A stretch of 36,595 nt of DNA. It comes from Guptibacillus hwajinpoensis. GTDB taxonomy: Bacteria > Bacillota > Bacilli > Bacillales > Bacillaceae_O. Under the pieces are notes generated by a model. It did no database searches and was not told the DNA's origin. It saw only the letters and a program-made list of their open reading frames with translations. Every line of letters starts with the position of its first letter. Positions within the stretch are counted from its first letter, which is position 1. Shown piece after piece: positions 1 to 9,497 of this stretch. Both the position numbers and the translations under genes were made by a program. The DNA lies in assembly GCA_016841765.1 (NCBI GenBank), contig JAENYN010000010.1, positions 62,077 through 98,671 of the forward strand. Direction: 5' to 3'.

Positions 1-376
1 GGTTCGAATCGGCGTGAAAAGGATCTTGTTTGGCGTGAAAATCAGAACTTTCGGCATGAAACCCGCCGACCGGTCGCAGCAATAAAGCTATCGTTGTGAT
101 GGAATGTCCAATCGGCGTGAAACCGCGTCCATATGGCGTGAAAACGGGCTCGAACGGCGTGAAACGGAGCGAACGGCGTGAAAGTGAGCAAGTTTGGCGC
201 GAAACAGGTTCGAATCGGCGTGAAAAGGATCTTGTTTGGCGTGAAAATCAGAACTTTCGGCGCGAAACCCGCCGACCGGACCGCCGCAAAAATCCGGTCG
301 GTGTGGTGAAACGTCCAATTGGCGTGAAACCGTATCCCTATGGCGTGAAAGCCAGAACTTCCGGTGAGAACCCCAC
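1..376. repeat. Degenerate 21-bp-period GGCGTGAAA repeat array
   Basis: About fifteen copies of a GGCGTGAAA core (variants GGCGCGAAA, GGCATGAAA, GGTGAGAAC) start near 11, 32, 53, 114, 135, 156, 175, 196, 217, 238, 259, 321, 342 and 363. The spacing is mostly exactly 21 bp, with 12 variable bases between cores. A higher-order duplication is laid over this: bases 1-75 are almost repeated at 207-281, and 100-155 resemble 306-361, an offset of about 206 bp. Because 21 is a multiple of three, all frames stay open and give heptad-repeat peptides (GVK on the plus strand, RFHA on the minus). I see no good ribosome binding site and treat it as a non-coding repeat. The array may continue left of the window. 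Confidence 0.85.
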
Positions 377-467
377 ACCGGATCACACGCGGAAAAGCCG
401 GCTGACACTGTATCTGCTGTTTCCGTAAACTGTATCAATAAAAACATACCAGCTGTTTCTTTTATGC

Positions 468-506
468 AAAAAGCCCGGCACAGGCAGAGTGGTGCCGGGC
501 TTTTTG
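468..506. terminator. Rho-independent terminator, probably bidirectional
   Basis: AGCCCGGCAC and GTGCCGGGCT form a perfect GC-rich stem around a loop of about 10 nt. A-runs flank it on the left and T-runs on the right, so it could stop transcription on either strand. It separates the repeat array from the arc promoter. Confidence 0.85.
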
Positions 507-669
507 CTGTCATCTGCCAGCAGTTCCAGGCTGAATCTTCTGAATAATACTTCTTTTTTGTTCAAAAATCCGCCATATTCCTCCGTTATACAGCAAATAA
601 ACCCTGATAAATGGGTCTTTTTCCATACAATATACCTTTTATTCAATATCATGCATGAACATAAAACAA

Positions 670-685
670 AGTGAGCAATTTTACA
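670..685. promoter_or_regulatory. Crp/Fnr-family operator (ArcR or Fnr candidate)
   Basis: AGTGAGCAATTTTACA matches the Crp/Fnr/ArcR consensus TGTGA-N6-TCACA with GTGA-N6-TTAC at the core. It lies about 65 bp upstream of the start point expected from the TATCAT -10 (731-736), a usual upstream-activator distance. The promoter has a poor -35, as expected of activator-dependent promoters. ArcR, encoded at 10706, belongs to the family that reads such sites in Bacillus arc operons. Confidence 0.6.
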
Positions 686-694
686 CACTTTCAT

Positions 695-708
695 TGTAAA
701 CGCTTTCA
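695..708. promoter_or_regulatory. cre site (CcpA operator) in the arcA1 promoter
   Basis: TGTAAACGCTTTCA fits the catabolite-responsive element consensus TGWAANCGNTNWCA at every position. It lies between the Crp-like box and the -10, reaching the -35 region, so CcpA binding would be expected to repress arc transcription when glucose is plentiful. Confidence 0.85.
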
Positions 709-730
709 CTCGAATTCTTCCGAATGGGGC

Positions 731-736
731 TATCAT
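731..736 (+). promoter_or_regulatory. Probable -10 element of the arcA1 promoter
   Basis: TATCAT lies about 45 bp before the arcA1 start, with no good -35 hexamer at 16-18 bp. The assignment rests on its position relative to the Crp-like and cre sites. Confidence 0.4.
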
Positions 737-780
737 AAAAGCAGTAGAGGATAACAGCACTTAAAAAGGAGGCAATTTTT

Positions 781-2013
781 ATGAAACACCCTCTTCATGT
801 GACATCTGAAATCGGGGAGTTAAAGACAGTGCTTTTGCACAGGCCCGGCAAAGAAGTTGAGAATTTGACGCCTGAGTGGCTGCATCGCCTGCTCTTTGAT
901 GATATTCCATTTTTACCCGCTGTCCAAAAGGAACATGATTATTTCGCAAGCACTTTGCAGAACAGGGGGATTGAAGTTCTGTATCTGGAAACGCTGGTGG
1001 CGGAAGCGCTTCAAAACGATGAAATCAAGACAAAATTTGTGGAACAGATTCTGGCTGAATCAAAAGCGAACGTTAACGGATCTTATCTCACGTTGAGGGA
1101 GTACCTGCTTTCGATGACACCTGACAGGCTGGTCGACAAAGTGATGTCCGGTGTGCTGAAATCAGAAATTCCGGCTTCAAAGAAAAAGCACCTGTATGAA
1201 ATGATGCCTGACCATTATCCGTTTTATCTGGACCCAATGCCAAACCTTTACTTCACACGTGATCCGGCAGCAGTCATAGGCGACGGCATTACCATCAACA
1301 GAATGAGGGAAGGCGCACGAAGGCGGGAGTCCATGTTCCTATCCTATATCATCCGGCACCACCCGCGTTTTGCAAGCCATGATATTCCGATCTGGACCGA
1401 CCGGGATTTCGAGTTTCCGATTGAGGGCGGCGACGAATTGGTACTCAGCAAGGATACGGTCGCTATTGGTGTGAGTGCGCGCACATCTGCCCGGGCGATT
1501 GAACGGCTCGCCGTCAATTTATTCAAAAAACAAACAGAGATTACGAGAGTGCTGGCGGTTGAAATTCCGAAGTCACGCGCATTCATGCATCTGGATACCG
1601 TCTTTACAATGGTCGATTATGACAAATTTACGATTCATCCTGCGATTGAAGGCCCGAATGGGGATATGAATATTTTTATCCTTGAAAGAGGGGAAGATGA
1701 AGAATCGGTTAATATCACGACCCGCACCAATCTGACTGAAACGCTGAAAGAAGTTCTCGGTCTCGAAGACATCGTCCTCATCCCATGTGGAGGCGGTGAT
1801 GAAATCGCTTCGGCGCGGGAGCAGTGGAACGACGGTTCGAATACGCTGGCAATTGCGCCGGGTGTCGTTGTCACGTATGACCGCAACTATGTATCCAACG
1901 AACTGCTGCGCCAGCATGGCATCGAAGTGATTGAAGTGATGAGTTCCGAACTGTCGAGGGGAAGGGGCGGCCCGCGCTGCATGAGCATGCCGATTATGCG
2001 TGCGGATCTATAG
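781..2013 (+). CDS. arcA: Arginine deiminase, copy 1
   Basis: Converts L-arginine to citrulline and ammonia, the first step of the cytoplasmic arginine deiminase pathway. The 410-aa length is normal for the family. The guanidino-group modifying fold is supported by the [12 protein letters not shown] segment, the catalytic FMHLDTVF segment (His270, Asp272), the GGGDE motif and the nucleophile Cys400 in GGPRCMSMP near the C-terminus. The ATG follows a strong AAGGAGG. It is the first gene of a three-gene operon (arcA-arcB-arcC) behind a promoter with a Crp/Fnr-type box and a cre site. A diverged paralogue lies at 4250-5482; the two share long identical blocks at the active-site segments. The assignment is secure. 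Confidence 0.96.
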   Translation: MKHPLHVTSEIGELKTVLLHRPGKEVENLTPEWLHRLLFDDIPFLPAVQKEHDYFASTLQNRGIEVLYLETLVAEALQNDEIKTKFVEQILAESKANVNGSYLTLREYLLSMTPDRLVDKVMSGVLKSEIPASKKKHLYEMMPDHYPFYLDPMPNLYFTRDPAAVIGDGITINRMREGARRRESMFLSYIIRHHPRFASHDIPIWTDRDFEFPIEGGDELVLSKDTVAIGVSARTSARAIERLAVNLFKKQTEITRVLAVEIPKSRAFMHLDTVFTMVDYDKFTIHPAIEGPNGDMNIFILERGEDEESVNITTRTNLTETLKEVLGLEDIVLIPCGGGDEIASAREQWNDGSNTLAIAPGVVVTYDRNYVSNELLRQHGIEVIEVMSSELSRGRGGPRCMSMPIMRADL

Positions 2014-2064
2014 ATATCCTGCTTCATCTTTTGAAAAAAAATCAAATGAAAGAGGGAATAGCAA

Positions 2065-3075
2065 ATGGCTGTCATCGAAAAAATTGATTTGACCGGAAGG
2101 AATTTTCTTGCTTTGAAAGATTTCACCCCTGCAGAAATTAACTATTTGCTTGAGCTAGCTGCTGATTTGAAAGACAAAAAGCAAAAGCGGATTTCGCACC
2201 GCTATCTCGAAGGGCAGAATATCGCCTTGCTTTTCGAAAAACCGTCAACGAGGACACGCTGTGCGTTTACGGTCGCATGTACCGATCTTGGTGCCCATCC
2301 GGAGTATCTCGGAAAAAATGATATCCAGTTCGGCAAGAAAGAGTCCGTTGAAGATACCGCAATCGTTCTAGGGCGGATGTTTGACGGCATTGAGTTCCGC
2401 GGTTTCAAGCATGAGACGGTTGAAGGGCTTGCCCAACATGCCGGTGTCCCGGTCTGGAATGGCCTGACTGATAAATTCCATCCGACGCAGATTCTTGCCG
2501 ACTTCCTGACGGTGAAGGAACAGCTTGGCAGATTGGAAGGCGTGAAGTTCGTCTACGTCGGGGACGGTCGCAACAATATGGGCAACAGCCTCTTGATCGG
2601 CGCCGCCAAAGTGGGGATGGACTTCCGGATCTGTGCCCCGAAAAGCCTCTGGCCTTCTGATGACATCGTCGCATTTGCAAGGGAAACAGCGAAAGAGACC
2701 GGAGCGGCCATCACCCTGACAGACAGCATCGATGAAGCGGTGAAAAATGCCGATGTCATCTACACTGACGTGTGGGTTTCCATGGGTGAAGAGGAACAGT
2801 ATGAGGAACGGATCAAGCTTCTGAAACCCTACCAGGTCAATATGGAAATGCTTGAAAAAACAAACAATCCGGCTGTCATGTTCCTTCATTGCCTGCCGTC
2901 ATTCCATGACTTGAACACCGAAGTCGGCCGTGAAATGCATGAAAGATTCGGCATTACTGAAATGGAAGTGACTGATGAGGTTTTCCGCAGCCGCCACTCA
3001 TTTGTCTTTGATGAAGCGGAAAACAGGATGCATACCATCAAAGCTGTCATGGCTGCGACAAATGGCGACCTGTAG
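2065..3075 (+). CDS. arcB: Ornithine carbamoyltransferase (catabolic type), copy 1
   Basis: Phosphorolyses citrulline to ornithine and carbamoyl phosphate, the second step of the pathway. The 336-aa protein has the carbamoyl-phosphate loop STRTR (61-65), HPTQ (139-142) and the HCLP ornithine-binding motif (275-278), all intact. It starts at an ATG behind AGAGGGAATAG, 51 bp after arcA1. The arc context and the 336-aa length favour the catabolic ArcB over the anabolic ArgF, although the families overlap and sequence alone cannot fix the direction of catalysis. A close paralogue is at 5533-6540. Confidence 0.94.
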   Translation: MAVIEKIDLTGRNFLALKDFTPAEINYLLELAADLKDKKQKRISHRYLEGQNIALLFEKPSTRTRCAFTVACTDLGAHPEYLGKNDIQFGKKESVEDTAIVLGRMFDGIEFRGFKHETVEGLAQHAGVPVWNGLTDKFHPTQILADFLTVKEQLGRLEGVKFVYVGDGRNNMGNSLLIGAAKVGMDFRICAPKSLWPSDDIVAFARETAKETGAAITLTDSIDEAVKNADVIYTDVWVSMGEEEQYEERIKLLKPYQVNMEMLEKTNNPAVMFLHCLPSFHDLNTEVGREMHERFGITEMEVTDEVFRSRHSFVFDEAENRMHTIKAVMAATNGDL

Positions 3076-3114
3076 GAAGAGTGCCTTTTATCAGAATGTT
3101 GAGGTGAAGAAAAT

Positions 3115-4074
3115 ATGAGACGGAAAAAAGTTGTGATTGCACTGGGAGGCAATGCGATCCAGTCTGGAGACGCAACGGCGGCCGCCCAGCAAAAAGCGCT
3201 TGTCGAAACAGCCAGGCAGCTAGTGAAAATCATAGATGACGGATTTGACATCATCATCACCCATGGAAACGGGCCCCAAGTGGGGAATTTGCTCCTCCAG
3301 CAAAAAAAGGCTGACAGCGAGAAGACACCGGCCATGCCGCTTGATACATGCGGAGCGATGAGCCAGGGGATGATCGGCTACTGGATGCAGAATGCAATCG
3401 ATCTCGCCCTCAAGGAAACCGGCATCAAAAAGGATGTGGTGACCGTTGTCACCAGGGTAGTCGTCGCACAGGGAGATGAAGCTTTCTCCAATCCGACGAA
3501 GCCGATTGGCCCGTTTTACAGTAAGGAAGAGGCGGAGAAGCTGATGGATGAACAGGGCCACGCTTTCAAGGAAGATGCCGGCCGCGGCTGGCGCCGGGTC
3601 GTGCCGTCGCCGAAGCCGGTCAGCATCCGTGAGGCGGCGGTCATCAATGAACTTGTGGACAACGGCCATGTCGTGATCGGTGTCGGCGGTGGAGGCATTC
3701 CCGTGGCAGAAATGAATGCGGGGATGACAGGAGTGGAAGCGGTTATTGATAAGGATTTTGCATCACAGAAGCTGGCTGAATTGGTTGATGCGGATATCCT
3801 GCTGATCCTGACTGCCGTCGACCAGGTATCGATCCATTTCAATGAGCCGGACCAGCAAGGGCTGGGCGATATAACGCCGGAACAGATCCGCCGTCATATG
3901 GAGGAAGGCGAGTTTGCGCCTGGAAGCATGCTTCCGAAGGTGGAGGCGGCTGTGAAATTCGCAGAATCACGCCGGAACCGCGAGGCAATCATCACCTCGC
4001 TCGATAAAGCATATGACGCGCTTTATGGGCTGGGCGGAACACACATCGCCAAAACGGAAGAAAAGGTCACTTGA
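3115..4074 (+). CDS. arcC: Carbamate kinase, copy 1
   Basis: Transfers the phosphate of carbamoyl phosphate to ADP, releasing ATP, CO2 and ammonia; this is the energy-yielding step of arginine fermentation. The 319-aa protein carries the amino-acid-kinase signatures ALGGNAI near the N-terminus, [10 protein letters not shown], and the glycine-rich GVGGGGIPV loop. The ATG follows GAGGTGAAG, 39 bp after arcB1. It is the last gene of arc cluster 1 and is followed by a hairpin. Bases 3319-4010 show no mismatch to 9702-10393 in the second arcC, while the 5' and 3' ends differ, which suggests recent gene conversion. Confidence 0.95.
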   Translation: MRRKKVVIALGGNAIQSGDATAAAQQKALVETARQLVKIIDDGFDIIITHGNGPQVGNLLLQQKKADSEKTPAMPLDTCGAMSQGMIGYWMQNAIDLALKETGIKKDVVTVVTRVVVAQGDEAFSNPTKPIGPFYSKEEAEKLMDEQGHAFKEDAGRGWRRVVPSPKPVSIREAAVINELVDNGHVVIGVGGGGIPVAEMNAGMTGVEAVIDKDFASQKLAELVDADILLILTAVDQVSIHFNEPDQQGLGDITPEQIRRHMEEGEFAPGSMLPKVEAAVKFAESRRNREAIITSLDKAYDALYGLGGTHIAKTEEKVT

Positions 4075-4078
4075 CAAT

Positions 4079-4107
4079 GGAATACCCGGTGATGAGCCGG
4101 GTGTTCC
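4079..4107 (+). terminator. Hairpin after arcC1, weak terminator
   Basis: GGAATACCCGG and CCGGGTGTTCC form an 11-bp stem with one G-U pair, right after the arcC1 stop. The U-tract is poor, so termination may be partial and let cluster 2 receive read-through. Confidence 0.55.
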
Positions 4108-4249
4108 TATCAGAATTATTACAAATAGGTATTACATAGAACCCAAAACCAACTTAACTAAATGTATGTAAAAAATCTTTTTGCAGAGATTAAATGGCAA
4201 CCGCCTGCTTCTTTCGTGCAGAGCTATTAATTTTGAGGAGGCTTTTGCC

Positions 4250-5482
4250 ATGAAACACCCGCTTTATATTACTTCAGAGATAGGAGAGCTTGAGACCGTC
4301 TTACTGCACAGGCCGGGCAAAGAGGTTGAAAACTTGACTCCTGACACATTGCATGGCTTGCTTTTTGACGATATTCCTTTCTTGCCTGCTGTTCAGAAAG
4401 AACATGACTACTTTGCAAATGCGCTCCAGAACCGCGGTACTGAAGTGTTGTATCTGGACAATCTGGTAGTTGAGTCAATCATGGATGAAGAGGTCCGCAT
4501 GAAATTTATTGAACAGTTCCTCCAAGAATCGAAAGCTGATACAAATGGAGCATACTTAACATTGAAAGAATATTTGACCTCAATGCCGGCGGAAAAGCTT
4601 GTCGAGAAAGTCATGTCAGGTGTACTCAAACGTGAAATACCGGAAGCGAAGAAAAAACATCTGTATGAACTGATGCCTGACCATCACCCATTTTACCTTA
4701 ACCCGATGCCTAATCTGTATTTTACCAGGGATCCGGCTGCGGTGGTCGGGAACGGGATAACGATTAACAGAATGAACAGAAGTGCACGGCGGCGGGAATC
4801 GATCTTCATGGAATACATCATGAACCATCACCCCCGTTTCAAAGATCATGATATTCCGGTGTGGGCGAACCGGTATTTTGGTCATTCGCTTGAAGGCGGT
4901 GATGAGCTGATCCTCAGCAAGGACACGATTGCAATAGGTGTCAGTGCGCGGACTTCAGCGATAGCCATTGAACGGCTTGCTCATGAACTATTCAAAAGGC
5001 AAACGGAAATCAAGCGGATTGTGGCGGTCGAAATCCCGCAGTCCCGGGCATTTATGCATCTGGATACCGTCTTTACAATGGTGGATCATAATAAGTTCAC
5101 AATTCACCCTGCGATTCAGGGGCCAGAAGGAGATATGAACATCTTCATCCTTGAAAAAGGTACAGAAGATGGGTATTTGCAGATCAGCATGCGCTCGAGT
5201 TTGACAGAAACGCTGAAGGAAGTGCTCGGTCTTGATGAGATTGTGCTAATTCCATGCGGAGGCGGGGATGTCATTGCATCGGCGCGCGAGCAATGGAATG
5301 ATGGATCGAATACGCTGGCTATCGCACCGGGTGTTGTTGTTACGTATGATCGCAATTACGTTTCCAATGAAGTGCTCCGCGAACATGGAGTCGAGGTCAT
5401 TGAGATTATGAGCTCCGAACTTGCACGGGGCAGGGGCGGTCCGCGCTGCATGAGCATGCCTATCATGCGTGCAGACGTTTGA
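4250..5482 (+). CDS. arcA: Arginine deiminase, copy 2
   Basis: Second arginine deiminase, 410 aa, with the same catalytic segments as copy 1 ([19 protein letters not shown], and the C-terminal GGPRCMSMP with the nucleophilic cysteine). An upstream in-frame TTG at 4181 would add 23 residues. The ATG at 4250 is preferred because GAGGAGG stands just before it and the protein then aligns end to end with copy 1. It opens the longer arc cluster, which also holds a peptidase, the antiporter and the regulator. Its 5' region has no evident cre or TGTGA-type box, so its control may differ from that of copy 1. Confidence 0.95.
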   Translation: MKHPLYITSEIGELETVLLHRPGKEVENLTPDTLHGLLFDDIPFLPAVQKEHDYFANALQNRGTEVLYLDNLVVESIMDEEVRMKFIEQFLQESKADTNGAYLTLKEYLTSMPAEKLVEKVMSGVLKREIPEAKKKHLYELMPDHHPFYLNPMPNLYFTRDPAAVVGNGITINRMNRSARRRESIFMEYIMNHHPRFKDHDIPVWANRYFGHSLEGGDELILSKDTIAIGVSARTSAIAIERLAHELFKRQTEIKRIVAVEIPQSRAFMHLDTVFTMVDHNKFTIHPAIQGPEGDMNIFILEKGTEDGYLQISMRSSLTETLKEVLGLDEIVLIPCGGGDVIASAREQWNDGSNTLAIAPGVVVTYDRNYVSNEVLREHGVEVIEIMSSELARGRGGPRCMSMPIMRADV

Positions 5483-5532
5483 ATGTTTTTTAATTGGCTT
5501 AACGATATTTCAAGAGAAAGAAGGTCTGTAAT

Positions 5533-6540
5533 ATGTCCACAACAGTTCAACCGGTAAATTTAAAAGGGAGAAGCTTTCTTACACTGAAAGACTTCACACC
5601 AGCTGAAATCCATTATTTAATCGATCTTGCAGCTGAATTCAAACAAAAGAAAAAACAAGGTATTCCACATCAGCTCCTTGATGGGAAAAATATCGCACTT
5701 TTATTCGAAAAGCCCTCGACGCGGACCCGGTGTGCATTCACTGTCGCGGCGAATGATCTTGGAGCTTATCCGGAATATCTCGGCAAACATGATATCCAGT
5801 TCGGCAAAAAAGAGTCAGTCGAAGATACTGCAATTGTACTGGGTCGCATGTTTGACGGAATCGAGTTCCGCGGCTTCAAGCATGAAACGGTCGAAGAATT
5901 GGCCGAACATGCAGGAGTGCCTGTGTGGAACGGACTGACGGATAAGTTTCATCCAACCCAGATTCTAGCCGATTTCCTCACGGTCAAGGAGCATCTTGGC
6001 AAGCTGGAGGGTGTCAAGTTCGTTTATGTCGGCGACGGCCGGAACAATATGGGCAACAGCCTGTTGATTGGAGCAGCCAAGGCAGGGATGGATTTCCGGA
6101 TTTGCGCCCCGAAGAGCCTGTGGCCGTCAAACGATATTTTCGAATATGCAAAAGAAATTGCGAACGAAACGGGAGCGGCTGTCGCATTGAATGAGAATAT
6201 TGATGAAGCTGTCAAGGAAGCGGATGTCATCTATACGGATGTTTGGGTTTCGATGGGTGAAGAGGATCAATATGAGGAACGCATAAATTTGCTGCATCCG
6301 TACCAGGTGAACATGAAGATGCTTGAAAAAACGGGCAATCCGGGAGTTATGTTCATGCACTGCCTGCCGTCCTTCCATGACTTGAAAACCGAAGTGGGCC
6401 GGACAATTTATGAAAAATTCGGCTTAACCGAAATGGAAGTGACGGATGAAGTGTTCCGGAGCCGCCATTCGTTTGTTTTTGAGGAAGCCGAAAACAGGAT
6501 GCACACGATAAAAGCTGTCATGGCAGCAACGTTATCTTGA
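5533..6540 (+). CDS. arcB: Ornithine carbamoyltransferase (catabolic type), copy 2
   Basis: 335-aa paralogue of the gene at 2065-3075 with the same reaction (citrulline to ornithine plus carbamoyl phosphate). STRTR, FHPTQ and HCLPSFHD motifs are intact, and the C-terminal [10 protein letters not shown] segment is identical to copy 1. ATG start 51 bp after arcA2, behind a modest GAAAGAAGG. The N-terminus and residues 30-50 differ most between copies, so this is an old duplication, unlike the arcC pair. Both copies look functional. Confidence 0.93.
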   Translation: MSTTVQPVNLKGRSFLTLKDFTPAEIHYLIDLAAEFKQKKKQGIPHQLLDGKNIALLFEKPSTRTRCAFTVAANDLGAYPEYLGKHDIQFGKKESVEDTAIVLGRMFDGIEFRGFKHETVEELAEHAGVPVWNGLTDKFHPTQILADFLTVKEHLGKLEGVKFVYVGDGRNNMGNSLLIGAAKAGMDFRICAPKSLWPSNDIFEYAKEIANETGAAVALNENIDEAVKEADVIYTDVWVSMGEEDQYEERINLLHPYQVNMKMLEKTGNPGVMFMHCLPSFHDLKTEVGRTIYEKFGLTEMEVTDEVFRSRHSFVFEEAENRMHTIKAVMAATLS

Positions 6541-6605
6541 TTTGATTTCGAATAAGAATTCAAAGCCCGTCGGAACTCCAGAGCAACGATCGGTGGTGAA
6601 ACAAT

Positions 6606-7973
6606 ATGGAAAAAATAGATGAGTCAAAACTGAAACACTCACTTGCCTATTTTGAAAAACAAAGTATTGAAGCATTAAAAGAGCTCATTCGCATCCCAAG
6701 CGTAATCGATGACCCGGAAGAATCCGCCCCTTTCGGAAGGGCGATCAATCAAGCACTGACAAATGTCCTTGGATTGTGCAGCCGACTCGGTTTCAAAACG
6801 TATCGTGATCCGGAGGGATATTACGGATATGCAGAAATCGGGGAAGGAGAGGAAATGATTGGTGTACTCGGTCACCTTGATGTGGTCCCGCCGGGCAGCG
6901 AAAGTGACTGGGAATCCGGCCCGTTTGAACCGGTTGAACAGGATGGGAAGCTATACGGAAGAGGCACCCAGGATGATAAAGGGCCCGTCATTGCCGCACT
7001 TTTCGCCGTAAAGGCCCTAATGGAAATGAACACGGCATTTCACAAACGTGTCCGTTTCATTTTTGGAACCGATGAAGAAACGTTGTGGCGCGACATGGAA
7101 AAATACAAGCAAATAGAGGAGGCTCCCGGCCTTGGATTCACGCCTGATTCAGTCTTCCCGCTCGTATACGCGGAAAAAGGGCTGCTTCAGCTTCATTTGC
7201 GGGCGCCAAATGAGTCACAGCTCCGCATGTCAGGCGGTTCAGCTTTCAATGCCGTACCTGACAGCATTGTTTACAGCGGACCGGGACAGGACACTGTAAA
7301 GGCTGAACTGGAGAAAAGGGATTTCCGCTATGTTGAAGAAGCTGACGGGCTGAAGGTAATCGGGCAAGCGGCACACGCGCAGGCAGCTGAAAAAGGGATA
7401 AACGCGATCAGCCGGCTGGCAATCGCTCTCCACAGTGCCGGGTATACTTCCAAAGCAATCCGGTTCATTGCGGAGACAGTAGGCGAGGATGCGCATGCTG
7501 AAGCTATTTTCGGAATGTGTGAGGATGAACCTTCGGGTAAGTTGAAATTCAATATCGGCAAAATACTGCTGGATGAAGAACAGGAACAGCTGTCAGTCGA
7601 TATCCGGATACCGGTTACGGCCGAAAAAGCTGAGCTTGTGGCTAAACTCACTGAAGCAGCTGCCGAATATGGACTTCAATATGAGGAATTTGATTGGCTG
7701 AAATCAATTTATTTGCCGCTGGATCATCCTTTGATCGAGACGCTGCTCGAGGTATACCGGGATGTAACCGGTGACACCTCATCGCAGCCGATTTCGTCAG
7801 GAGGGGCTACCTATGCCCGGGCAATGGACAATTGTGTCGCTTTCGGCGCCCTGTTTCCATGGAGTGAAAAAGTCGAACATCAGCCCAATGAACATGTTGT
7901 TATAAAAGACCTGTTCTCGGCAATGCACATTTATGCCAGAGCAATTTATGATTTGACAAGAAACAAAGCATAA
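6606..7973 (+). CDS. M20 family metallopeptidase (PepV/Sapep-like dipeptidase)
   Basis: 455-aa zinc peptidase of the M20 family. Visible metal and catalytic positions are GHLDVVPPG (His90, Asp92), GRGTQDDKG (Asp123/Asp124), FGTDEET (Glu157/Glu158) and a late EHQPNEH segment. There is no signal peptide, so it should be cytoplasmic. It sits between arcB2 and arcD, 12 bp before arcD, clearly in the operon. Streptococcal arc loci carry a related dipeptidase gene (sometimes called arcT). The likely job is to hydrolyse imported arginine-containing dipeptides so that arginine feeds the deiminase. That role is an inference, and specificity cannot be read from the sequence. Confidence 0.88.
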   Translation: MEKIDESKLKHSLAYFEKQSIEALKELIRIPSVIDDPEESAPFGRAINQALTNVLGLCSRLGFKTYRDPEGYYGYAEIGEGEEMIGVLGHLDVVPPGSESDWESGPFEPVEQDGKLYGRGTQDDKGPVIAALFAVKALMEMNTAFHKRVRFIFGTDEETLWRDMEKYKQIEEAPGLGFTPDSVFPLVYAEKGLLQLHLRAPNESQLRMSGGSAFNAVPDSIVYSGPGQDTVKAELEKRDFRYVEEADGLKVIGQAAHAQAAEKGINAISRLAIALHSAGYTSKAIRFIAETVGEDAHAEAIFGMCEDEPSGKLKFNIGKILLDEEQEQLSVDIRIPVTAEKAELVAKLTEAAAEYGLQYEEFDWLKSIYLPLDHPLIETLLEVYRDVTGDTSSQPISSGGATYARAMDNCVAFGALFPWSEKVEHQPNEHVVIKDLFSAMHIYARAIYDLTRNKA

Positions 7974-7985
7974 GGAGGGTTAAAG

Positions 7986-9467
7986 ATGAAACGTTTTAAA
8001 ATGCCTAGCGCTTTTACAATTTTATTTATCATTATTGCAGCTGTTGCCGTTTTGACATGGGTTGTCCCAGCCGGGCAATACGAGTATGTGGATCCTGAAG
8101 CAGATACGCTTGAGCCGGTTCCAGGAACTTACAGCCCGGCCGAACAAAATCCGCAGGGGATATGGGAAGTGCTATATGCTCCGATAAAAGGATTTTTTGA
8201 CGCACAGGATATTGCACTATTTGTCATTGTAATCGGCGGATTCATCGCTGTCGTCATGAGAACAGGGGCGATAGATGCCGGAATAGGAAACGTAGTAAAG
8301 AAGTTGAGAGGCCGCGAGCAAATCATGATACCGGTTTTGATGACTCTGTTTGCACTTGGCGGCACAACATATGGGATGGCCGAAGAAACAATTGCCTTTT
8401 ATCCGTTGATTATTCCGGTTATTATTGCAGCCGGTTATGATACGATGACTGCCGTATCCATCGTTCTTCTTGGCGCAGGTGTCGGGGTGCTCGGATCGAC
8501 TGTGAATCCGTTTGCTACCGGCATCGCATCCGGGTTTGCGGGAATATCGATCGGGGATGGGCTGCTGCTCAGGCTGGTCATACTCGTTACTACACTGGCC
8601 ATTACCATCCTTTTTGTAATGGGTTATGCAAAAAAAGTAAGAGAGAATCCGGATAAATCACTTGTTTCGGATATGAGGAAATCCAATAAAGAACATTTCC
8701 TCAAAGAAGAAATGGAAGGGGATGTCGTTAAACTGACAGGGAGACGGAAGGCCGTTCTCTGGGTGTTCGGTCTGACATTCCTCCTGATGGTGCTTGCTGT
8801 TATTCCGTGGGCATGGAAGTTCAATATCACATTTTTTGAAAACCTTAACAATGCGATACTGGGGATTCCAGTTGTAGGGAATGTACTTGGTTCCATTCTC
8901 CCGTTCGGCGACTGGTGGTTTGGCGAATTGACCTTGCTATTCCTGCTTTCATCCATCATCATCGCTTTGATTTACAAAATGGGCGAAGAAGAATATATCG
9001 ACACGTTTGTTGAAGGAGCCAAGGACTTGCTCGCTGTTGCGCTGATTATCGGCGTATCACGCGGGATTACAGTTGTCATGAACGATGGCGGAATGACAGC
9101 CACTGTCCTGCACTGGGGGGAACAGACATTATCCACCTTTGGTCCTGTCGCTTTTTCCACACTGACGTATCTGTTCTATTTGCCGATGTCTTTCCTTGTT
9201 CCATCTACGTCAGGCCTGGCGACTCTATCCATGCCGATCATGGCTCCGCTTGGTGATTTTGCGGGCGTTGACCGGAATATCGTCATCACCGCTTACCAAT
9301 CTGCCTCCGGTGTCATTAACTTGATTACACCGACATCAGGTGTCGTAATGGGTGCGCTTGCCATCGCCCGCATTCCGTATGACCGCTTTTTCAAGCACGT
9401 ATGGAAGCTGCTTATCGTTCTGTCCATTGTTGTCATCGTTTTGATGGGTGCTGCAGTGTTAATATAG
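7986..9467 (+). CDS. arcD: Arginine/ornithine antiporter, YfcC family
   Basis: 493-aa integral membrane protein with about twelve hydrophobic segments, beginning with FTILFIIIAAVAVLTWVVP, and a central hydrophilic loop near residues 215-255. It resembles the YfcC/DcuC-type (ion transporter superfamily) permeases that act as ArcD in many Firmicutes rather than the LysP/APC type. By context it exchanges external arginine for internal ornithine at no energy cost. It starts at an ATG behind a strong AAGGAGGG, 12 bp after the peptidase gene. Cluster 1 has no transporter, so this one probably serves both clusters. Confidence 0.88.
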   Translation: MKRFKMPSAFTILFIIIAAVAVLTWVVPAGQYEYVDPEADTLEPVPGTYSPAEQNPQGIWEVLYAPIKGFFDAQDIALFVIVIGGFIAVVMRTGAIDAGIGNVVKKLRGREQIMIPVLMTLFALGGTTYGMAEETIAFYPLIIPVIIAAGYDTMTAVSIVLLGAGVGVLGSTVNPFATGIASGFAGISIGDGLLLRLVILVTTLAITILFVMGYAKKVRENPDKSLVSDMRKSNKEHFLKEEMEGDVVKLTGRRKAVLWVFGLTFLLMVLAVIPWAWKFNITFFENLNNAILGIPVVGNVLGSILPFGDWWFGELTLLFLLSSIIIALIYKMGEEEYIDTFVEGAKDLLAVALIIGVSRGITVVMNDGGMTATVLHWGEQTLSTFGPVAFSTLTYLFYLPMSFLVPSTSGLATLSMPIMAPLGDFAGVDRNIVITAYQSASGVINLITPTSGVVMGALAIARIPYDRFFKHVWKLLIVLSIVVIVLMGAAVLI

Positions 9468-9497
9468 TAGACCGGGTTGCATAAGGAGTGAAGTCCA

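Noticed and set aside
1-376. CRISPR array
   Set aside because: The conserved core is only 9 bp with 12-bp gaps, repeats are degenerate, and no cas genes are present.
42-513. Open frames on both strands across the GGCGTGAAA array (about 110-140 codons)
   Set aside because: They exist because 21 is a multiple of three; no ribosome binding site, low-complexity peptides, and overlapping frames on both strands.
4108-4249. Crp/ArcR or cre site before arcA2
   Set aside because: Only a TATTACA direct repeat (4117 and 4130) was found; no match to TGTGA-N6-TCACA or to the cre consensus good enough to call.
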